Below are positions 16,573-25,227 of a DNA stretch of 64,000 bases, piece after piece. Every line of letters starts with the position of its first letter. Position 1 is the first letter of the stretch. This DNA is from Paenisporosarcina quisquiliarum_A (GTDB taxonomy: Bacteria > Bacillota > Bacilli > Bacillales_A > Planococcaceae). The notes under the pieces are model-generated. The model had not been told where the DNA came from, ran no database searches, and worked only from the letters and a program-made list of their open reading frames with translations. Location: contig NZ_JBHZRU010000002.1 in NCBI RefSeq assembly GCF_043641925.1, positions 124,001-188,000 on the forward strand, given 5' to 3'. Made by a program: the position numbers and the translations under genes.

Positions 16573-17682
16573 ATGAATAAACGAGATTACTATGAAGTCC
16601 TTGGTTTAACAAAAGGTGCTTCTAAAGAAGAAATTAAAAAAGCTTATCGAAAATTATCAAAACAATATCATCCCGATATTAATAAAGATGACAATGCCGT
16701 GGATAAATTCAAGGAAATTTCGGAAGCCTATGAAGTATTGAGTGATGATCAGAAAAAAGCGCAATATGATCAATACGGACATGCAAATCCAAACCAAGGT
16801 TTTGGTGGAGGAGCAGATGGATTTGGTTTTGAAGATATTTTCAGTTCATTCTTTGGCGGCGGTTCTCGTCGTAGAGATCCAAATGCACCTCGAAAAGGTG
16901 AAGATCTTCAATACTCCATGACGATTGACTTTGAAGAAGCTGTTTTTGGTAAAGAAACAGAAATCGAAATTCCTAAAGAAGAAACGTGTGACACATGTCA
17001 TGGTAATGGAGCAAAACCGGGTACTACACCAGAAACTTGTTCACATTGTCAAGGAACTGGTCAATTAAACGTAACTCAAGATACGCCATTCGGTCGCATG
17101 GTGAATCGAAGAGCTTGTCATCACTGCCAAGGAACTGGAAAATTGATTAAAGACAAATGCTCAACCTGTCATGGTCAAGGAACAGTTACAAAGCGTAAAA
17201 AAATTAAAGTATCTATTCCAGCAGGTGTAGATGATGGACAACAATTGCGTGTAACCGGTCAAGGTGAACCAGGTAAGAACGGCGGTCCAGCTGGTGACTT
17301 ATATATTGTATTCCGTGTACGACCACATGAACGTTTTGAAAGAGATGGAGACGATATTTATTTCGAACTTCGTTTAACCTTCCCTCAAGCATCTCTAGGT
17401 GACGAAATCGAGGTACCGACTGTTAATGGGAAAGTGAAATTAAAAATCCCTGCAGGCACACAGTCTGGAACAAAATTCCGATTAAAAGGAAAAGGTGTTA
17501 AAAATGTTCATGGGTATGGCATGGGTGATCAGCACGTCATTGTAAAAGTAATGACACCTTCAAAATTAACAGAAAAGCAAAAACAATTATTACGTGATTT
17601 TGCTGAAGTTAGTGGGGATATTCCTGAAGAACAAAGTAGTTCATTATTCGACAAAATTAAACGTACAATAAAAGGCGATTAA
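16573..17682 (+). CDS. dnaJ: Chaperone DnaJ (Hsp40)
   Basis: DnaK co-chaperone of 369 residues that stimulates ATP hydrolysis and delivers substrates. The J domain has the HPD motif at residues 33-35; a Gly/Phe-rich linker follows, then the zinc centre with four CxxCxGxG-type repeats (CDTCHGNG, CSHCQGTG, CHHCQGTG, CSTCHGQG, about residues 137-205) and the two peptide-binding C-terminal domains. ATG is preceded by CGGAGAG. prmA follows after 13 bases, so dnaJ, prmA and rsmE form one unit. Confidence 0.97.
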   Translation: MNKRDYYEVLGLTKGASKEEIKKAYRKLSKQYHPDINKDDNAVDKFKEISEAYEVLSDDQKKAQYDQYGHANPNQGFGGGADGFGFEDIFSSFFGGGSRRRDPNAPRKGEDLQYSMTIDFEEAVFGKETEIEIPKEETCDTCHGNGAKPGTTPETCSHCQGTGQLNVTQDTPFGRMVNRRACHHCQGTGKLIKDKCSTCHGQGTVTKRKKIKVSIPAGVDDGQQLRVTGQGEPGKNGGPAGDLYIVFRVRPHERFERDGDDIYFELRLTFPQASLGDEIEVPTVNGKVKLKIPAGTQSGTKFRLKGKGVKNVHGYGMGDQHVIVKVMTPSKLTEKQKQLLRDFAEVSGDIPEEQSSSLFDKIKRTIKGD

Positions 17683-17695
17683 GGAGTTGACGCAG

Positions 17696-18643
17696 GTGAA
17701 ATGGTCGGAGCTTTCGATTCATACAACAAACGAAGCTGTTGAAGCGATATCAAATATTCTTCATGAAGCAGGCGCAAGTGGAGTGGTAATTGAGGATTCA
17801 GAAGAATTAAGTCGTGATCGCGAAGATATTTTTGGTGAAATATATGAGCTTAATCCGAATGACTTCCCTAAAGAAGGAGTTATTGTAAAAGCTTACTTAC
17901 CTTTAAACAGCTTTTTAGGTGAAACTGTTGAAGAAATAAAGCTCGCGATTGATAACCTTGTTAACTTTGATATCAATTTAGGTCATAATGTCGTGACTAT
18001 AAGTGAAGTCAATGAAGAAGATTGGGCGACAGCATGGAAAAAGTATTATCACCCAGTCAAAATTTCAGAACGTTTTACCATCGTTCCTACTTGGGAAACT
18101 TATGAACCTGTATCGACGGATGAACTGATTATTGAACTTGATCCAGGAATGGCTTTTGGAACCGGTACACATCCTACAACCGTTATGTGTCTACAAGCTT
18201 TAGAAAAAACGGTTAAACCAGGAGACACTGTAATTGATATTGGTACGGGATCAGGCGTATTAGCAATTGGTTCTGCCTTACTTGAAGCAAAGCATGTTCA
18301 TGCCCTAGACTTAGATGAAGTGGCTGTAAGATCTGCAAAAATTAATGTGAAATTAAATAAAGTACAAGGTACAACGGAAGTTGTTCATGGAAACTTATTA
18401 GATACCGTTAAGGAACCAGCAGATGTGGTCGTTGCTAATATCTTGGCAGAAATAATTATGTCATTTACTCATGATGCATTTAAGGTTGTAAAAGACGGTG
18501 GAATGTATATTACATCCGGAATTATCGGTGCTAAGAAAGAGGATGTAAAACAGTCACTTATTGAAGCTGGATTCATTATTGACGAAGTAATGATGATGGA
18601 AGACTGGGTAACAATTCTTTCGAAGAAACCGGCTAAGGAATAA
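17696..18643 (+). CDS. prmA: Ribosomal protein L11 methyltransferase PrmA
   Basis: SAM-dependent enzyme of 315 residues that trimethylates ribosomal protein L11. It begins MKWSELSIHTTNEAVEAI, as in Bacillus homologues, and carries the SAM motif IDIGTGSGVLAIG near residue 180 plus the NILAEII catalytic segment. The start is GTG 17696, nine bases after AAGGAG; an in-frame TTG at 17687 touches that Shine-Dalgarno and is rejected. It sits between dnaJ and rsmE with short gaps. Confidence 0.95.
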   Translation: MKWSELSIHTTNEAVEAISNILHEAGASGVVIEDSEELSRDREDIFGEIYELNPNDFPKEGVIVKAYLPLNSFLGETVEEIKLAIDNLVNFDINLGHNVVTISEVNEEDWATAWKKYYHPVKISERFTIVPTWETYEPVSTDELIIELDPGMAFGTGTHPTTVMCLQALEKTVKPGDTVIDIGTGSGVLAIGSALLEAKHVHALDLDEVAVRSAKINVKLNKVQGTTEVVHGNLLDTVKEPADVVVANILAEIIMSFTHDAFKVVKDGGMYITSGIIGAKKEDVKQSLIEAGFIIDEVMMMEDWVTILSKKPAKE

Positions 18644-18649
18644 AAGAGG

Positions 18650-19387
18650 ATGCAACGGTATTTTAGTTCACTTCCATTTATTAATAACCGATTACTTATT
18701 TCAGGTGATGATGCTAAACATATTCAAAAAGTAATGCGGATGCAAGAAGGTAATACGATTATCGTCGTTACAGAAGAGGTTGCATATAAGACTGTCATTA
18801 TCGGCTTTGAAGGACAAGATGTTCGAGTTGAAATGATTGAAGGTCCTTTAAAAAGTAATGAGTTACCGAAAAAAATCACGATTTGTTGTGGTTTACCAAA
18901 AGGGGAAAAACTCGATTTAATTACTCAAAAAGGCACAGAACTTGGTATGGATGAGTTAGTTCTTTTTGATGCAGAACGTTCAATTGTAAAATGGGATTCT
19001 TCAAAAGGTCTGAAAAAGCAGCAGAGATTGCAAAAAATTGCGAAAGAAGCTGCTGAGCAATCACACCGAAATAAAATTCCACAAATAAGTGAAATGTTAT
19101 CATTTAAGCAACTACTCAGTATGTCTTCAAAATACGATTGTCTTTATGTAGCTGATGAAGAAGAGGCAAAACTGACCGATAGAAAAAGACTAGTTGATCA
19201 ATTAAAAGAAGCGTTGAATTTTGATTCAATACTAGTTGTCTTTGGTCCAGAGGGTGGCTTATCTAGGAAAGAAATTTCTGAATTACATGAGAAGGGGTTC
19301 CATTCCATTTCTCTTGGTCCTCGGATTTTAAGAGCTGAAACGGCTCCTTTATATGTTCTTTCAGCAATTTCGTATGAATTGGAATAG
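18650..19387 (+). CDS. rsmE: 16S rRNA m3U1498 methyltransferase RsmE
   Basis: SPOUT-class (trefoil knot) methyltransferase of 245 residues that methylates U1498 of 16S rRNA. It starts with the PUA-like segment MQRYFSSLPF and ends with the knot motifs LVVFGPEGGLSRKE and LGPRILRAETAPLYVLSAI, which bind SAM. It begins six bases after prmA. In B. subtilis the next gene is the tRNA methylthiotransferase mtaB; here the gene is absent and a repeat element fills the gap before deoC. Confidence 0.95.
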   Translation: MQRYFSSLPFINNRLLISGDDAKHIQKVMRMQEGNTIIVVTEEVAYKTVIIGFEGQDVRVEMIEGPLKSNELPKKITICCGLPKGEKLDLITQKGTELGMDELVLFDAERSIVKWDSSKGLKKQQRLQKIAKEAAEQSHRNKIPQISEMLSFKQLLSMSSKYDCLYVADEEEAKLTDRKRLVDQLKEALNFDSILVVFGPEGGLSRKEISELHEKGFHSISLGPRILRAETAPLYVLSAISYELE

Positions 19388-19457
19388 CAGAGAGTACCAA
19401 TTTATATAAAACTATAAAAATTCGAATTCTTATCATTTGCACTGATGGAACATAATA

Positions 19458-19618
19458 GTGTTTGGCTATTTCTTTCGCTTTCCGCAAAACGCGAGCCTCC
19501 TCAGCTGAGCTGTTTATGACAACAGAATAGCATGAGATTTAGACCACGGACTGAGCTCGCGAGGGAAGCGGCTAAAGCCATGACCTTGGAAAGCGTCCGT
19601 CGCAGTAGAAGTCAACAC
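19458..19618. repeat. Dispersed intergenic repeat, composite copy
   Basis: Element of about 161 bp that fills most of the 352-base gap between rsmE and deoC. It starts GTGTTTGGCTATTTCT and ends near AGAAGTCAACAC, imperfect inverted ends. The left half matches the reverse complement of the 42721 element (shared TATTTCTTTCGCTTTCCGC and CCTCCTC... AGCTGT...TGACAAC). The right half matches the reverse complement of the 42377 element (GCCGCTTCCCTCGC, GCTCAGTCC, GGACGCTTTCC). It encodes no protein. Nothing else is recognised in 19388-19739. Confidence 0.75.
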
Positions 19619-19739
19619 TTTGTATATGCCCATAGTCTGATCTTTCCCTTATAAGTAAAGGTGTATATTTCTAATGAAATGAAATGACAAGCATGTTAAA
19701 ATGAAGAGTTACGGACAACTTCCGAAAGGGTGAAACTAA

Positions 19740-20411
19740 TTGACTAAAAATATTGCGTCAATGATCGATCATACATTATTAAAACAAGATGCTACAAAAC
19801 AACAAATAGAAAAACTATGTGCAGAAGCGAAAGAATATGTATTTGCTTCAGTATGTGTTAATCCAACTTGGGTAAAGACTTCTGCTGAACTATTAACTGG
19901 AACTCCAGTAAAAGTATGTACGGTTATTGGTTTCCCATTAGGTGCATCTACTCCTGAAACAAAAGCATTTGAAACAAAGGATGCTATTCAAAATGGTGCT
20001 GGTGAAATAGATATGGTCCTAAACGTAGGAGCATTAAAATCTGAAGATCTTGCACTAGTTAAACGTGATATTGAAGCTGTTGTTGAAGCAGCAAAAGGTA
20101 AAGCAATTGTAAAAGTAATTTTAGAAACTTGCTTGCTAACAAAAGAAGAAATAAAAGTAGCAAGTCAACTTTCTAAAGATGCTGGAGCGGATTTCGTTAA
20201 GACGTCTACTGGTTTTTCTACAGGTGGGGCAACAGTAGAAGACGTAACATTAATGCGTGAAGTTGTTGGACCTAACCTAGGCGTTAAAGCTTCTGGAGCA
20301 GTTAGAAGCCTAGAAGACGTTGAAAAAATGATTGAAGCAGGAGCTACTCGTATTGGAGCAAGTTCAGGTGTACAGATCATGCAAGGGTTAACTTCAAATT
20401 CTGACTATTAA
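19740..20411 (+). CDS. deoC: Deoxyribose-phosphate aldolase
   Basis: Class I aldolase of 223 residues that splits 2-deoxyribose 5-phosphate into glyceraldehyde 3-phosphate and acetaldehyde, in deoxynucleoside catabolism. The Schiff-base lysine is Lys154 in the FVKTSTGF motif, and the DMVLNVGALK segment contains the conserved Asp91. The start is TTG at 19740, eight bases after GAAAGGGTGA. It is not in a nucleoside catabolic operon here: the neighbours are rsmE and rpsU, an order I recall from other Bacilli. Confidence 0.95.
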   Translation: MTKNIASMIDHTLLKQDATKQQIEKLCAEAKEYVFASVCVNPTWVKTSAELLTGTPVKVCTVIGFPLGASTPETKAFETKDAIQNGAGEIDMVLNVGALKSEDLALVKRDIEAVVEAAKGKAIVKVILETCLLTKEEIKVASQLSKDAGADFVKTSTGFSTGGATVEDVTLMREVVGPNLGVKASGAVRSLEDVEKMIEAGATRIGASSGVQIMQGLTSNSDY

Positions 20412-20425
20412 TTAGATATACCGTA

Positions 20426-20454
20426 TTGACCTAATTAAGAGTTTACGATATAAT
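20426..20454 (+). promoter_or_regulatory. Sigma-A promoter of rpsU
   Basis: TTGACC (20426-20431), exact 17-base spacer, TATAAT (20449-20454). A strong match placed 60 bases before the rpsU start. Confidence 0.85.
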
Positions 20455-20513
20455 TCTAGAGTACATGACACTAGGTCGTGTATTGATGTGTGTTCGGAGG
20501 GAGGGAAAGAGAG

Positions 20514-20687
20514 ATGTCAAAAACTGTCGTTCGCAAAAACGAATCGCTTGAAGATGCTCTTCGTCGCTTCAAACGTACTGTTTCTAAAAGTGGTACAATT
20601 CAAGAGGTAAGAAAACGCGAGTTTTATGAAAAACCAAGTGTAAAGCGTAAAAAGAAATCAGAAGCTGCGCGTAAACGTAAATTCTAA
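20514..20687 (+). CDS. rpsU: 30S ribosomal protein S21
   Basis: Small, highly basic ribosomal protein of 57 residues, MSKTVVRKNESLEDALRRF at the start and an Arg/Lys-rich tail. The start ATG 20514 follows a strong purine tract (GGAGGGAGGG). A longer in-frame version from 20490 would place this tract within the gene and is rejected. The usual Bacillus partner yqeY is absent downstream; instead a partial copy of the rpsU 3' end appears 93 bases further on. Confidence 0.96.
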   Translation: MSKTVVRKNESLEDALRRFKRTVSKSGTIQEVRKREFYEKPSVKRKKKSEAARKRKF

Positions 20688-20732
20688 TTTTCGACTTACC
20701 AATATTTTGCTCATGATTTTGAAGAAACAAAC

Positions 20733-20772
20733 GTAAAGCGTAACAGAAATCAGAAGCTGCGCGTAAACGTAA
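20733..20772 (+). repeat. Partial duplication of the rpsU 3' end
   Basis: Forty bases nearly identical to rpsU codons at 20640-20680: an 11-base match, a short A-run difference, then 28 identical bases (20745-20772 against 20653-20680). Weaker similarity extends some 20 bases upstream. The copy has no start, no ribosome site and is out of any long frame, so it is a non-coding remnant. The rest of the 304-base gap to 20991 holds only the terminator at 20841. Confidence 0.9.
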
Positions 20773-20840
20773 GTGGACAAATTCCCATATTCCCTGCGTT
20801 CTTAACACGTACTACTTGATGACTAAGAAAGCCTATATGT

Positions 20841-20875
20841 AAGCCAGAAAATCTTTTTGATTTTCTGGCTTATTT
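20841..20875 (+). terminator. Terminator after rpsU
   Basis: Perfect 13-bp stem AAGCCAGAAAATC (20841-20853) and GATTTTCTGGCTT (20859-20871), loop TTTTT, then a T-rich tail. Confidence 0.88.
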
Positions 20876-20991
20876 TATTGGGATGAAAAAGATTTTATCT
20901 ATAAATATATTGTGAAATAAGTGAATCTTTTTATCTATTCATCCGTACATACTAATGGACGTCGTTTTGTCATAAAATAAGGGGGATCATT

Positions 20992-22320
20992 ATGAAGAGG
21001 ACTCGAGGTATAAGTGGAATTTTACTGCTCGTTATGTCTTTTTTATTGTTGTTACCAAGTTTGCCCGTAAATGCGGCCGAAGTTTATCGCATACCCATAC
21101 AAAACGAAGTTGAAAAAGGGTTATATGCTTTTCTTGAACGAGCTTTTGATGAAGCAGAAGAAGCTGGAGCGGAACTGGTTATATTGGACATTGATACACC
21201 AGGAGGCTTTGTAGATTCTGCAGCAGATATTGCAAAGTTAATGGATGAAACTTCGTTACGTACAATCGCATATATCCATGATGATGCGTTGTCTGCTGGT
21301 GCATTTATCGCGTTACACGCGGACGAAATCTATATGTCTCCTAACGGTCGAATCGGAGCTGCTGCAGTAATTGACGGAGCAGGAAATGCTGCTGAAGTAA
21401 AAGCGAAAAGTGCGTGGTCGACCTCGATGATAACAGCTGCGGAATCATCTAAAAGGGATCCTCAATATGCTCTCGCTATGGCAGACGACTCTGTAGATAT
21501 GCCGGAATATCGGGCACCTAAAGGAGAGCTGCTAACTCTTTCAGCTAAAGAAGCTATGAAGGTAGGATACTCTGAAGGAACTGTTAACTCATTCGATGAG
21601 TTACTAGAGAAGCTCAGCTTATCTGATTCAACGGTTGTCTCAGTTAATGAAACTTTTGCTGAGAAAGTGGCGAGGTTTATAACGAACCCAATTATTGTGC
21701 CCATTCTATTATCAATTGCTAGTCTAGGGTTGATTGTTGAATTGTATTCCCCAGGTTTTGGAGTAGCAGGATTCATGGGTCTGAGCGCAATAGCTTTATT
21801 CTTCTTTGGACATATGGTTGCAGGTTTAGCTGGGTATGAATCATTATTGCTATTTATAGTTGGTGTTGGATTTGTTATTGCGGAGTTCTTCTTACCTGGT
21901 GCCATTGCTGGTATAATAGGACTAGCACTAATTATTGGTGGTATAATTCTTGCGGGAGGAAATGTGATTCACATGGGTATTTCTGTGTTAATTGCATTAT
22001 TGGTCGCAATAGTGGGAATGGTGATTATCATGAAGTTCTTTGGAAAGAATTTAAAACTTTTCAACAAGATTATTCTTACAGACGCAACCGATACTGAGCA
22101 CGGCTATGTTTCGAATGTAAATCGTGTGGAGTTAATCGGAAAGTTTGCAGAAAGCATGACCCCTCTGCGTCCTTCTGGAACCATTATGCTTGACGGGGAA
22201 AGAATAGATGCTGTAACTGAGGGTGGCTATATTGATCGTGGGAAAATGGTGAAAATCATTAAAGTCGAAGGATCTCGAACAGTGGTTAGAGAAATGAAAG
22301 AAGGGGAGGAATTAGTATGA
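20992..22320 (+). CDS. yqeZ: NfeD family membrane serine protease (YqeZ)
   Basis: Long NfeD protein of 442 residues. A signal peptide (ILLLVMSFLLLLPSLPVNAAE) is followed by a ClpP-like protease domain with the probable nucleophile Ser101 in ALSAGAFIAL and the DTPGGFVDSA segment. Several membrane helices follow (about residues 230-350), then a C-terminal NfeD OB-fold (VNRVELIGKFAESMTPLRPSGTI). Its stop overlaps the floA ATG by four bases. In B. subtilis, YqeZ and flotillin FloA act together in membrane microdomains and in resistance to the SdpC/sublancin-type membrane stress; the pairing here supports the same role. Confidence 0.92.
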   Translation: MKRTRGISGILLLVMSFLLLLPSLPVNAAEVYRIPIQNEVEKGLYAFLERAFDEAEEAGAELVILDIDTPGGFVDSAADIAKLMDETSLRTIAYIHDDALSAGAFIALHADEIYMSPNGRIGAAAVIDGAGNAAEVKAKSAWSTSMITAAESSKRDPQYALAMADDSVDMPEYRAPKGELLTLSAKEAMKVGYSEGTVNSFDELLEKLSLSDSTVVSVNETFAEKVARFITNPIIVPILLSIASLGLIVELYSPGFGVAGFMGLSAIALFFFGHMVAGLAGYESLLLFIVGVGFVIAEFFLPGAIAGIIGLALIIGGIILAGGNVIHMGISVLIALLVAIVGMVIIMKFFGKNLKLFNKIILTDATDTEHGYVSNVNRVELIGKFAESMTPLRPSGTIMLDGERIDAVTEGGYIDRGKMVKIIKVEGSRTVVREMKEGEELV

Positions 22321-23327
22321 TAGAAGGCATTACAGGAGGCACAATCGGTATTATTTTATTGGTTGTTGCTGCATTTATATTACTAGCAATATTCTTTACA
22401 TTTGTACCAGTTGCATTATGGATTTCAGCATTAGCTGCTGGGGTTCGCATCAGCATCTTCACATTAGTAGGTATGAGATTACGTCGTGTAATTCCATCTC
22501 GTATAGTGAATCCGTTAATTAAAGCACATAAAGCGGGTTTAACGGTTACAAATAATCAACTAGAAAGTCATTACTTAGCTGGTGGTAACGTTGACCGTGT
22601 TGTTAATGCATTGATTGCAGCACATCGTGCAAACATTGAATTACCTTTTGAACGCGCAGCGGCTATAGACTTAGCAGGTCGTGACGTTTTAGAAGCAGTT
22701 CAAATGTCTGTAAATCCAAAAGTTATTGAAACGCCATTTATTGCCGGTGTGGCAATGGATGGTATTGAAGTGAAAGCAAAAGCACGAATTACAGTGCGTG
22801 CAAACATCGACCGTTTAGTTGGTGGTGCAGGTGAAGAAACAATCGTTGCTCGTGTTGGTGAAGGTATTGTATCTACGATTGGTTCGAGTACTAATCACAA
22901 GAAAGTCCTTGAAAATCCCGATATGATTTCACAAACTGTTTTATCAAAAGGCCTTGATTCGGGTACGGCTTTTGAAATCTTATCGATTGATATTGCGGAT
23001 GTAGATATCGGCAAAAATATCGGTGCTGAACTTCAAACTGAGCAAGCAGAAGCTGATAAGAAAATAGCGCAAGCAAAAGCAGAAGAACGTCGTGCAATGG
23101 CTGTTGCAACTGAGCAAGAGATGATTGCAAAAGTACAAGAGATGCGTGCGAAAGTTGTTGGAGCTGAAGCTGAAATACCTTTAGCGATGGCAGAAGCTTT
23201 GCGCGAAGGTAATATTGGCGTAATGGATTATATGAATTATAAAAATGTTCAAGCTGATACAAGCATGAGAGATTCAATTAGTAAAATTGGCAAAGATAAA
23301 ACGCAGAATGATATCACTCAAGACTAG
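22317..23327 (+). CDS. floA: Flotillin-like protein FloA
   Basis: Membrane-raft scaffold of 336 residues. One N-terminal hydrophobic hairpin (IGIILLVVAAFILLAIFFTFVPVALWISALAAG) is followed by an SPFH/PHB-like domain and a Glu/Ala-rich coiled coil (ELQTEQAEADKKIAQAKAEERRAMAVA). The ATG overlaps the TGA of yqeZ (ATGA), showing translational coupling. FloA organises functional membrane microdomains together with the NfeD partner. Confidence 0.95.
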   Translation: MIEGITGGTIGIILLVVAAFILLAIFFTFVPVALWISALAAGVRISIFTLVGMRLRRVIPSRIVNPLIKAHKAGLTVTNNQLESHYLAGGNVDRVVNALIAAHRANIELPFERAAAIDLAGRDVLEAVQMSVNPKVIETPFIAGVAMDGIEVKAKARITVRANIDRLVGGAGEETIVARVGEGIVSTIGSSTNHKKVLENPDMISQTVLSKGLDSGTAFEILSIDIADVDIGKNIGAELQTEQAEADKKIAQAKAEERRAMAVATEQEMIAKVQEMRAKVVGAEAEIPLAMAEALREGNIGVMDYMNYKNVQADTSMRDSISKIGKDKTQNDITQD

Positions 23328-23362
23328 TAGTGATTATTAACCCTTGAAGGAGGGATGAGACA

Positions 23363-23809
23363 TTGGAAGGAATCATTTTTGCAATCATTATGCTGGTAAT
23401 CGGTATGATTACTAAAGGTAAAAACACTGAGGATACAGATGGCAAAACTAAACCCTTTATGTCAAAACCCCTGGATCAGAAGTCTGCGAGAAGAATAGAA
23501 GATTATGCAAAAGAAGTGTTTCAAGAAGTACAGAAGCAAAGGTCGCCAAATCGAGAGAGTTCTCGTCAAAGTCTACCAATGTCACCGCCGGTTGAACGAA
23601 CTCAACCAGCAATGTCTGAAATCAATCCAACTAGTGTGGTCGAAGACACTTCTAGAAAATCAACCGGTAGATTATCTGTACATCAAAAAACTAAAACAGT
23701 GCGTAATCAGAAAATAGCAGCACCATCTTTGTTACCTAAAACAGGTCATGAAGTGATTCAGGCCATTGTGTTTTCAGAAATATTAGCTCCACCAAAATCT
23801 AAACGTTAA
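23363..23809 (+). CDS. Unrecognised 148-aa protein with N-terminal membrane helix
   Basis: I do not recognise this protein. It begins with one hydrophobic segment (IIFAIIMLVIGMI), followed by a charged, probably disordered region rich in Lys, Arg, Gln, Ser and Pro up to about residue 125 (including KSARRIEDYAKEVFQEVQKQ, likely a helix). The C-terminus VIQAIVFSEILAPPKSKR is hydrophobic again and looks like a conserved end. It starts at TTG 23363, eight bases after GAAGGAGGG. The position between floA and yqfC is that of B. subtilis yqfB, but I cannot establish homology. No function is claimed. Confidence 0.72.
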   Translation: MEGIIFAIIMLVIGMITKGKNTEDTDGKTKPFMSKPLDQKSARRIEDYAKEVFQEVQKQRSPNRESSRQSLPMSPPVERTQPAMSEINPTSVVEDTSRKSTGRLSVHQKTKTVRNQKIAAPSLLPKTGHEVIQAIVFSEILAPPKSKR

Positions 23810-23859
23810 CTCATGACCTTCTTCTTTTCAGCATAAGCTGAAGATAAGGAGGTCTTTTT

Positions 23860-24105
23860 TTGATTAATCAACACTTAGAGCTGATTCCAATTATACAAAT
23901 GGAAAATTTTCAACATTTATCTTTTAAGGGACCTTTCGAATTACTCCAGTTAACCGATCATTCAGGTCATTTTCATGGTGAAGGATTTGATATATTCCTC
24001 AAAGCTGGAGAAATTCGAGTCCTTTCAATGAATCGAAGCGAACTAAGGATTGAAGTTAGCAACATTCAACATGTGGAAATAAGAAAGAGCAAAGAAAATG
24101 AGTAA
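23860..24105 (+). CDS. yqfC: Sporulation protein YqfC
   Basis: Small protein (81 residues) of the YabP/YqfC sporulation family; the B. subtilis gene is expressed in the mother cell under sigma-E. Its place before yqfD and its beta-rich sequence (FKGPFELLQLTDHSG, DIFLKAGEIRVLSMNRSELRIEVSNIQHVEI) fit the family. It starts at TTG 23860 behind AAGGAGG, which is somewhat shorter at the N-terminus than B. subtilis YqfC. The end overlaps yqfD by 8 bases. The family assignment rests on synteny as much as on sequence. Confidence 0.75.
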   Translation: MINQHLELIPIIQMENFQHLSFKGPFELLQLTDHSGHFHGEGFDIFLKAGEIRVLSMNRSELRIEVSNIQHVEIRKSKENE

Positions 24106-25225
24106 AAAAATTTCACAGAAACGGTTAATTGTTTGTCGTGTGAAAAAAGAACCTCGTGTTTTTACATTTCTACAAGCACTAAGAGAACAACAAGTTGACA
24201 TAATTAAATTATCATCTAACGAAGAAGAACTGAAATTCTCCTTTCATGAAATTCACTTAAAAAAAATAAAAAACATTAGAAAAAAATATGGCATTAAGTT
24301 GAACATGTCTCGTCCAGATGCCATTCATATTATTCAATTTCAAACCTATATTTGGCTAGGAATAATGCTATTTATTCTAGTTCCATACTTGTTTTCTCAT
24401 GTAGTTTGGGAAGTTGGAATTGAAGATGTTTCAGAAGAACGAAAAGCAAAAATTCAATCCGAGCTACTAAAATTAAATGTAAAAGAAAAGACTCTAAAAA
24501 ATGACATTCCAAGTGATGGGGAAATAAGACAATCTTTACTAGCGAACAATAAAGATTTATCATGGATTCACATTAATCGAAAAGGTAGTTCTATCCATTT
24601 TGAGGTAGTTCCTGCTCCTGTGAATGAAATTAAATATGCACCAAAAAAGACGCCTTCAGATTTAATAGCAACGCGCAAAGGGGTCATTACGTATTACGAT
24701 TTACAATCAGGGGAGAGAGTCGTTCAGATTCATGAAACAGTCCAAAAAGGAGACTTACTTGCTTCAGGAATCATTAAACAAGGAAACATAGAAAAAGTGG
24801 TAGGTGCTGAAGGTAGAGTATTTGCTGATTACTGGATGGAAGTCTCGTTTGAATTACCAAAAACGCTCAAATATAAAGAGTTAAAAGGAAAAGAAGTAAC
24901 ATTTTTTAACGTGAAGCATGCTTGGAAAGTTTATAATGAAAAACGTTCTATACCTTCGTTTGTTCAATTTATAAGAAATGTTTTTAAAGTGGATACGCAT
25001 TTGATATATGAAAACAAAACTCAAATCGTAGATGAGGAGTGGATTCAAAATTCATTTTTACCATTGCTTCAGATAAAATCTAATGCTTCATTATCATCAA
25101 ATGGACAGATTAAACAGGAAAAGATTTTACACATTGCCTGGTCAAATGATAAAGTAAAAGGGAAAGTACTGTATTACATAAATGACAATATTGCACAAAA
25201 ACGACCGATCCACCAAGGAGACTGA
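24098..25225 (+). CDS. yqfD: Sporulation protein YqfD
   Basis: Membrane protein of 375 residues required for efficient sporulation in B. subtilis; molecular role unknown to me. A cytoplasmic N-terminal domain of about 85 residues precedes one transmembrane helix (TYIWLGIMLFILVPYLFSHVVW, about 86-107), then a large extracytoplasmic domain with the family segments NDIPSDGEIRQSLL, ARKGVI-type ATRKGVITYYDLQSGE and VQKGDLLASGII. It overlaps yqfC and is followed by phoH after two bases, so the three genes are coupled. Confidence 0.88.
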   Translation: MSKKISQKRLIVCRVKKEPRVFTFLQALREQQVDIIKLSSNEEELKFSFHEIHLKKIKNIRKKYGIKLNMSRPDAIHIIQFQTYIWLGIMLFILVPYLFSHVVWEVGIEDVSEERKAKIQSELLKLNVKEKTLKNDIPSDGEIRQSLLANNKDLSWIHINRKGSSIHFEVVPAPVNEIKYAPKKTPSDLIATRKGVITYYDLQSGERVVQIHETVQKGDLLASGIIKQGNIEKVVGAEGRVFADYWMEVSFELPKTLKYKELKGKEVTFFNVKHAWKVYNEKRSIPSFVQFIRNVFKVDTHLIYENKTQIVDEEWIQNSFLPLLQIKSNASLSSNGQIKQEKILHIAWSNDKVKGKVLYYINDNIAQKRPIHQGD

Positions 25226-25227
25226 GC

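Noticed and set aside
21462..21905. 147-codon minus-strand frame inside yqeZ
   Set aside because: Antisense shadow of the membrane region of YqeZ; no ribosome site or promoter.
23811..23839. Possible sigma-E promoter of yqfC (TCATGAC, CATAAGCT)
   Set aside because: The -10-like element is within a small TTCAGC/GCTGAA hairpin and the transcript would start next to the ribosome site; too weak by eye.
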